Origin: Candidatus Latescibacterota bacterium
Lineage (GTDB): Bacteria > Latescibacterota > UBA2968
Length of the DNA: 64,000 bases
Assembly: GCA_022823725.1 (NCBI GenBank)
Contig: JAJEHL010000016.1
Coordinates: forward strand, 1-64,000
Reading direction: 5' to 3'
A program made the translations under genes and the position numbers. The notes beneath the pieces were generated by a model, which made no database searches, was not told the DNA's origin, and saw only the letters and a list, made by a program, of their open reading frames with translations. This document shows positions 60,664-64,000 of the stretch, in pieces (position 1 is the first letter of the stretch; the number at the start of each line of letters is the position of its first letter).

Positions 60664-62007
60664 ATGCGTATTTTTGACGTTGAAACCATGCGCGCACACG
60701 CGCGTGAGATTTTTGACACAGCAGTCAAAGCTGTTGATGCCGAACAGTGCGTGCGACAATTTGTATCGCTGGATGGCAATATCTTGCACATAGGCGATCA
60801 AAATTATGACTTAAGTATTTACCGCCGCATTCTGGTCGTGGGCACGGGCAAAGCCTCGCCACAGATGGGTGTGGCTTTAGAAGATATATTGGGCGATCGC
60901 ATCTCTGATGGATCTATGAATACAAAATACGACCATGCATTGCCCCTAAAACATATCGACATAGTAGAATGCGGCCATCCTGTGCCAGATGAATCGGGGG
61001 TTGAAGGCGTCGGACGCATGGTTCATTTGCTGGAAGAAGCAGATGAAAACACGCTGGTGATCTGTTTGATCTCCGGTGGTGGCTCGGCACTTGCACCCGC
61101 ACCAGTTGATGGATTGACGCTTGCAGACAAGCAAGAGACGACGAGCCTCTTGTTGGCCTGCGGTGCAAATATTGTAGAACTCAATGCCATTCGCAAACAT
61201 CTGTCGCGCTTAAAAGGAGGCGGCCTGGCGCGTGCGGCGTTTCCCGCAACAGTTATCGCACTGATGTTATCAGATGTGATTGGCGATCCCATGGATGTCA
61301 TCGCATCTGGCCCCACAGTGCCGGATACTGCGACATATAAGACGTGTATGGATATTCTGGACAAATACGAATTGGTCGATAAAATACCCGAAAGCGTTCG
61401 GCTGCGACTAAAAGCCGGTTTGGCCGGTGATATTGAAGATACGCCCAAGCCCGGCGATGCGGCACTCTCCAAAGTTCAGAATCTCGTGGTGGGCAGCAAT
61501 GGTCTGGCCGTAGCTGCGGCGAATAACAAAGCAATAGAATTGGGGTATAATACGCTGGTATTATCCACGCGCATTGAGGGCGAAGCGAGAGAAGTGGCTT
61601 ATGTATATGCGGGTATTGCCAAAGAAATTGTGACATCTGAACAGCCCATTATGGCACCGGCCTGCGTGATTGCAGGCGGAGAAACAACCGTGCTGGTGCG
61701 CGGAGATGGCAAGGGCGGGCGCAACCAGGAAATTCCACTATCGGGCGCAATTCAATTGGCAGGGTGGGATAATGTCGTACTGTTTAGCGGAGGCACCGAT
61801 GGCACCGATGGACCAACCGATGCCGCGGGCGCCGTAGCCGATGGACAAACCATAGCGCGAGCAGAGGCACTGGGACTATCCGCGATCGCACATCTTAAAA
61901 ACAATGATGCCTACCACTTTTTTAAGCCACTGGACGACCTGATCATCACCGGAGCAACCGGAACCAATGTGGCAGATATCGCACTGGTAATGGTCGGGAA
62001 TGCATAA
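60664..62007 (+). CDS. Glycerate 2-kinase (MOFRL/type II family)
   Basis: The product has 447 residues. The N-terminal GckA/TtuD domain has ILVVGTGKASPQMG, CGHPVPDESG, SGGGSALAPAPVDGLT and NAIRKHLSRLKGG. The C-terminal MOFRL domain has GGETTVLVRGDGKGGRNQEI and SGGTDGTDGPTDAAGA. The enzyme phosphorylates D-glycerate to 2-phosphoglycerate in hydroxypyruvate or serine-type assimilation. An AGGAGC site supports the ATG at 60664. A PhyH gene follows after 18 bases. Confidence 0.93.
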   Translation: MRIFDVETMRAHAREIFDTAVKAVDAEQCVRQFVSLDGNILHIGDQNYDLSIYRRILVVGTGKASPQMGVALEDILGDRISDGSMNTKYDHALPLKHIDIVECGHPVPDESGVEGVGRMVHLLEEADENTLVICLISGGGSALAPAPVDGLTLADKQETTSLLLACGANIVELNAIRKHLSRLKGGGLARAAFPATVIALMLSDVIGDPMDVIASGPTVPDTATYKTCMDILDKYELVDKIPESVRLRLKAGLAGDIEDTPKPGDAALSKVQNLVVGSNGLAVAAANNKAIELGYNTLVLSTRIEGEAREVAYVYAGIAKEIVTSEQPIMAPACVIAGGETTVLVRGDGKGGRNQEIPLSGAIQLAGWDNVVLFSGGTDGTDGPTDAAGAVADGQTIARAEALGLSAIAHLKNNDAYHFFKPLDDLIITGATGTNVADIALVMVGNA

Positions 62008-62025
62008 CTTCAGGAAATATGTCTC

Positions 62026-62799
62026 ATGTCCAGTTTAACCGAACCCATCCTCAACGAAGTTGAAGTCGATTATTTCCGGCGTCACGGGTATATCGTGCGC
62101 ACCGATTTACTCACTGATGATGAACGCGACGAATTTATCGGCCTATTTAATCGCGACCGCGAGCAATTCAAATTTCGCTGGCATCCCTATGGCTACCATC
62201 AGCAGACCAATTACGACGCACTCGTCACCACACCCGAATTTGACCGCGTGATCCGTCATCCAAAAATTCTCGCTGCCATCGAACAACTCATGGGAGGACC
62301 GGTTTGCTTTGGCGAAATTGGCGCGCGTTACATGCCGCCTTACGACGGCGGACTACACCGCAGTTGGCACCGAGACCGCCCGCACTGGGACGAGCATCCA
62401 TTCCGAATGGACTATATCCAGCTCATGCTCTATCTCACAGACGTCGGCGCAGACACCCACTGCTTCTCACTCTCTCCCGAATCGGTTTACGAACCCACGC
62501 TCGAAAATAACGAGGCACAACTCAAACGCGGGGGCATCGCCGATATTCACGGTCCCGCAGGCACAGTTTGTCTCTTCAATGTCGCGGCACTACACACAGC
62601 CACGACGCGGACGACGAAATGCGACCGCAAAACCCTGCAAATCTACTACGGACACCGCGACCGCAAGTACCTGGCCAATGATTCCGTCATTCCGCCTATC
62701 TTCTGGCGCGACCACAAAGACCCCGAAGTACGCGCCTTTTACGGCAACCTCAACGAAGTCTCCAATATTTACAACAAAGCATTTGGAATCCGGTTGTAA
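62026..62799 (+). CDS. Phytanoyl-CoA dioxygenase (PhyH) family protein
   Basis: This 257-residue Fe(II)/2-oxoglutarate oxygenase has the iron motif HRD (H115, D117), the distal H190 in ALHTATTR and R201 for 2-oxoglutarate. YFRRHGYIVRTDLLTDDE at the start is typical. Unlike the other PhyH gene at 40.1-40.9 kb it keeps the canonical HxD. The substrate is unknown. It is in line with glycerate kinase and the following membrane gene, possibly one catabolic unit. Confidence 0.9.
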   Translation: MSSLTEPILNEVEVDYFRRHGYIVRTDLLTDDERDEFIGLFNRDREQFKFRWHPYGYHQQTNYDALVTTPEFDRVIRHPKILAAIEQLMGGPVCFGEIGARYMPPYDGGLHRSWHRDRPHWDEHPFRMDYIQLMLYLTDVGADTHCFSLSPESVYEPTLENNEAQLKRGGIADIHGPAGTVCLFNVAALHTATTRTTKCDRKTLQIYYGHRDRKYLANDSVIPPIFWRDHKDPEVRAFYGNLNEVSNIYNKAFGIRL

Positions 62800-62821
62800 T
62801 CTTCCAAATTTCCGACTGACC

Positions 62822-64000
62822 ATGGCTGCAACATCTCCCCAACAAGAACGCCACCCCATTCCCTCGCGCATCACCGGACGCTCTGTACTCTTTGGCGCGC
62901 TCACCGCCATTGTTCTCAACGTGTACACCGACCACGCCGGGCTGGTAATGGGGTCGTCCTCCCTGGTCAAATCGCAATACCCAATGGCCATGTTGCTGCC
63001 CTTTGTACTCTGGTTATTTGCCAATATCGGTCTCAAAACCTTCTGGCCCAAAGCAGCACTTTCGGGTACCGAACTACTGGTCATCTACAGCATGTCCTGG
63101 ATCGCGGGCGTTATTCCTCTCGAAGGTTGGGCAGCTTATTGGACGAGCACAATGGCCGTGCCCACCTATTATGCGTCACCTGAAAATCGCTGGACCGAAA
63201 TCATCTTTGACATCTTGCCCTGGTGGGCCCTGCCAGATGTGTCGCCTGCAGTTATTCGTCCTTTCTACGATGGATTGCCTCCCTATGGTACCATCCCCTG
63301 GGCGGGCTGGTTGCAACCTCTATTCTGGTGGACTGCCATCTCATTGGCCGTTTTTACAGCGGGATTATGCTTGTGTATTCTCTTACAGCGCCAGTGGGAA
63401 GACCACGAACGCCTCGCCTTTCCGCTTGCGCAATTTGCCGTAGAACTGACCGCTGGTTTTGATCAACCCGGACGCGTCCCCGGTATATTTCGCAACAAAA
63501 TTTTCTGGGCGGGTTTTTTCACTGTTTTTGGCGTCTTTGCGTGGAATGTCCTCGGTTATTTCGCCACGGGCTTGCCGCGCATCAACATTTATGCCGGATA
63601 CCTGAGCAAACAAATCGACCTCGCCCGCGACTTCCCCCCCATTTACCTTCGCATCTTGCCCCCGGTGGTCGGCCTCACCTACTTTTGCAACCTCGACATC
63701 CTCTTCAGTTTTTGGGTTTTGCGCCTCGTCGCCATAGTCAAACTCGGCATTATGGACCGCACGGGTTTCACCCTGGGCCTGGCCAACCAGCAGGCAAAAT
63801 CACCCGAAATTATCAATCTCGAAAGCCACGGTGCCCTTTTTTTATTGGCACTCTGGTCAATCTGGGCTGCTCGGGGACACCTGTCTCGCGTCTGGCAAGC
63901 TGTTGTAGAAGGCCGACAGTCTGTTCATAACGACGGCATTATATCCTACCGCATGGCATTTATTGGCTTTGTTCTGGCAACTGCCTTCGTCATCGGCTGG
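62822..64000 (+). CDS. Polytopic membrane protein, DUF6785/OPT-like, partial (3' end outside window)
   Basis: The frame runs from the ATG at 62822 to the right edge without a stop (393 codons). About seven membrane spans are visible, beginning with SVLFGALTAIVLNVYTDHAG and GSSSLVKSQYPMAMLLPFVL, then WAGFFTVFGVFAWNVLGYF. The pattern matches the DUF6785/DUF6784 pair of OPT-like membrane proteins frequent in uncultured PhyH-rich bacteria; their substrate is unknown. It starts 22 bases after the PhyH gene and is probably co-transcribed. Confidence 0.75.
   Translation, partial: MAATSPQQERHPIPSRITGRSVLFGALTAIVLNVYTDHAGLVMGSSSLVKSQYPMAMLLPFVLWLFANIGLKTFWPKAALSGTELLVIYSMSWIAGVIPLEGWAAYWTSTMAVPTYYASPENRWTEIIFDILPWWALPDVSPAVIRPFYDGLPPYGTIPWAGWLQPLFWWTAISLAVFTAGLCLCILLQRQWEDHERLAFPLAQFAVELTAGFDQPGRVPGIFRNKIFWAGFFTVFGVFAWNVLGYFATGLPRINIYAGYLSKQIDLARDFPPIYLRILPPVVGLTYFCNLDILFSFWVLRLVAIVKLGIMDRTGFTLGLANQQAKSPEIINLESHGALFLLALWSIWAARGHLSRVWQAVVEGRQSVHNDGIISYRMAFIGFVLATAFVIGW

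Noticed and set aside
1-64000. CRISPR arrays, insertion sequences and rRNA genes
   Set aside because: No regularly spaced repeats, transposase motifs or rRNA signatures were seen anywhere in the window.

Overview
The window is a chromosomal piece of a Gram-negative (two-membrane) bacterium of moderate G+C. The outer-membrane machinery is well represented: LptD, BamA, Skp, LolA, LolD and FabZ. The accessory genes (two phytanoyl-CoA-dioxygenase-like enzymes, a GWxTD/TPR protein, a DUF6785-like membrane protein, an Nramp-like transporter without the metal motif, an Eis-like acetyltransferase, an IlvD/Edd sugar-acid dehydratase) recall uncultured FCB-related lineages such as Latescibacterota. That placement is an inference from gene content; no rRNA gene is present to confirm it.

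Layout. 1-4.2 kb: a partial steroid 5-alpha-reductase-like gene facing a Rieske oxygenase of the cholesterol-desaturase/KshA type, then lptD. 4.4-9.6 kb: tRNA-Leu and a four-gene run (DAP-decarboxylase-like, GlpD-like, Nramp-like, GNAT). 9.7-15.7 kb: a small coiled-coil gene, an ATP-grasp-like gene, larE, def, a PHP phosphoesterase, a nicotinate phosphoribosyltransferase-like gene, moaD and moaE. 15.8-17.7 kb: an NhaC-type antiporter followed by a 30-residue membrane peptide gene. 17.9-29 kb: a zinc-ribbon protein, tsaD, a VWA membrane protein, a lamin-tail protein, ftsK, lolA, prfB (programmed frameshift), lysS and lolD. 29-35.3 kb: clpC, bamA, skp, fabZ. 35.4-40.9 kb, minus strand: ABC-F ATPase, pyrF, rnpB, RNase H, a coiled-coil zinc-ribbon protein, tRNA-Val and a PhyH-like gene.

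41-47.8 kb is a type I restriction-modification locus in the unusual order hsdR-hsdS-(142-aa unknown)-(UPF0175)-hsdM. A 36-bp near-perfect repeat of the hsdS 3' end lies inside the end of the 142-aa gene. 47.8-51.4 kb holds a sugar-acid dehydratase and modBC without modA. 51.4-52.1 kb is a long leader with two terminators, minute ORFs and foldable RNA, ahead of a small membrane protein and an ECF sigma factor. 53.5-56.1 kb is a large FtsX-type permease behind a near-consensus sigma-54 promoter. 56.2-58.1 kb has a DUF433/PIN-like toxin-antitoxin-type pair and two uncharacterised genes behind a strong sigma-70 promoter. 58.3-64 kb has the TPR-GWxTD protein, glycerate kinase, a second PhyH enzyme and the DUF6785-like gene running off the edge.

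Molybdenum use is suggested by moaD/moaE and modBC. Lipoprotein and LPS export to the outer membrane is split over lptD, lolA, lolD, bamA and skp. The most unusual items are the steroid-type enzyme pair, the hsdS repeat and inserted genes of the restriction locus, the 30-residue NhaC companion, the leader RNA before the ECF sigma factor and the sigma-54 promoter.
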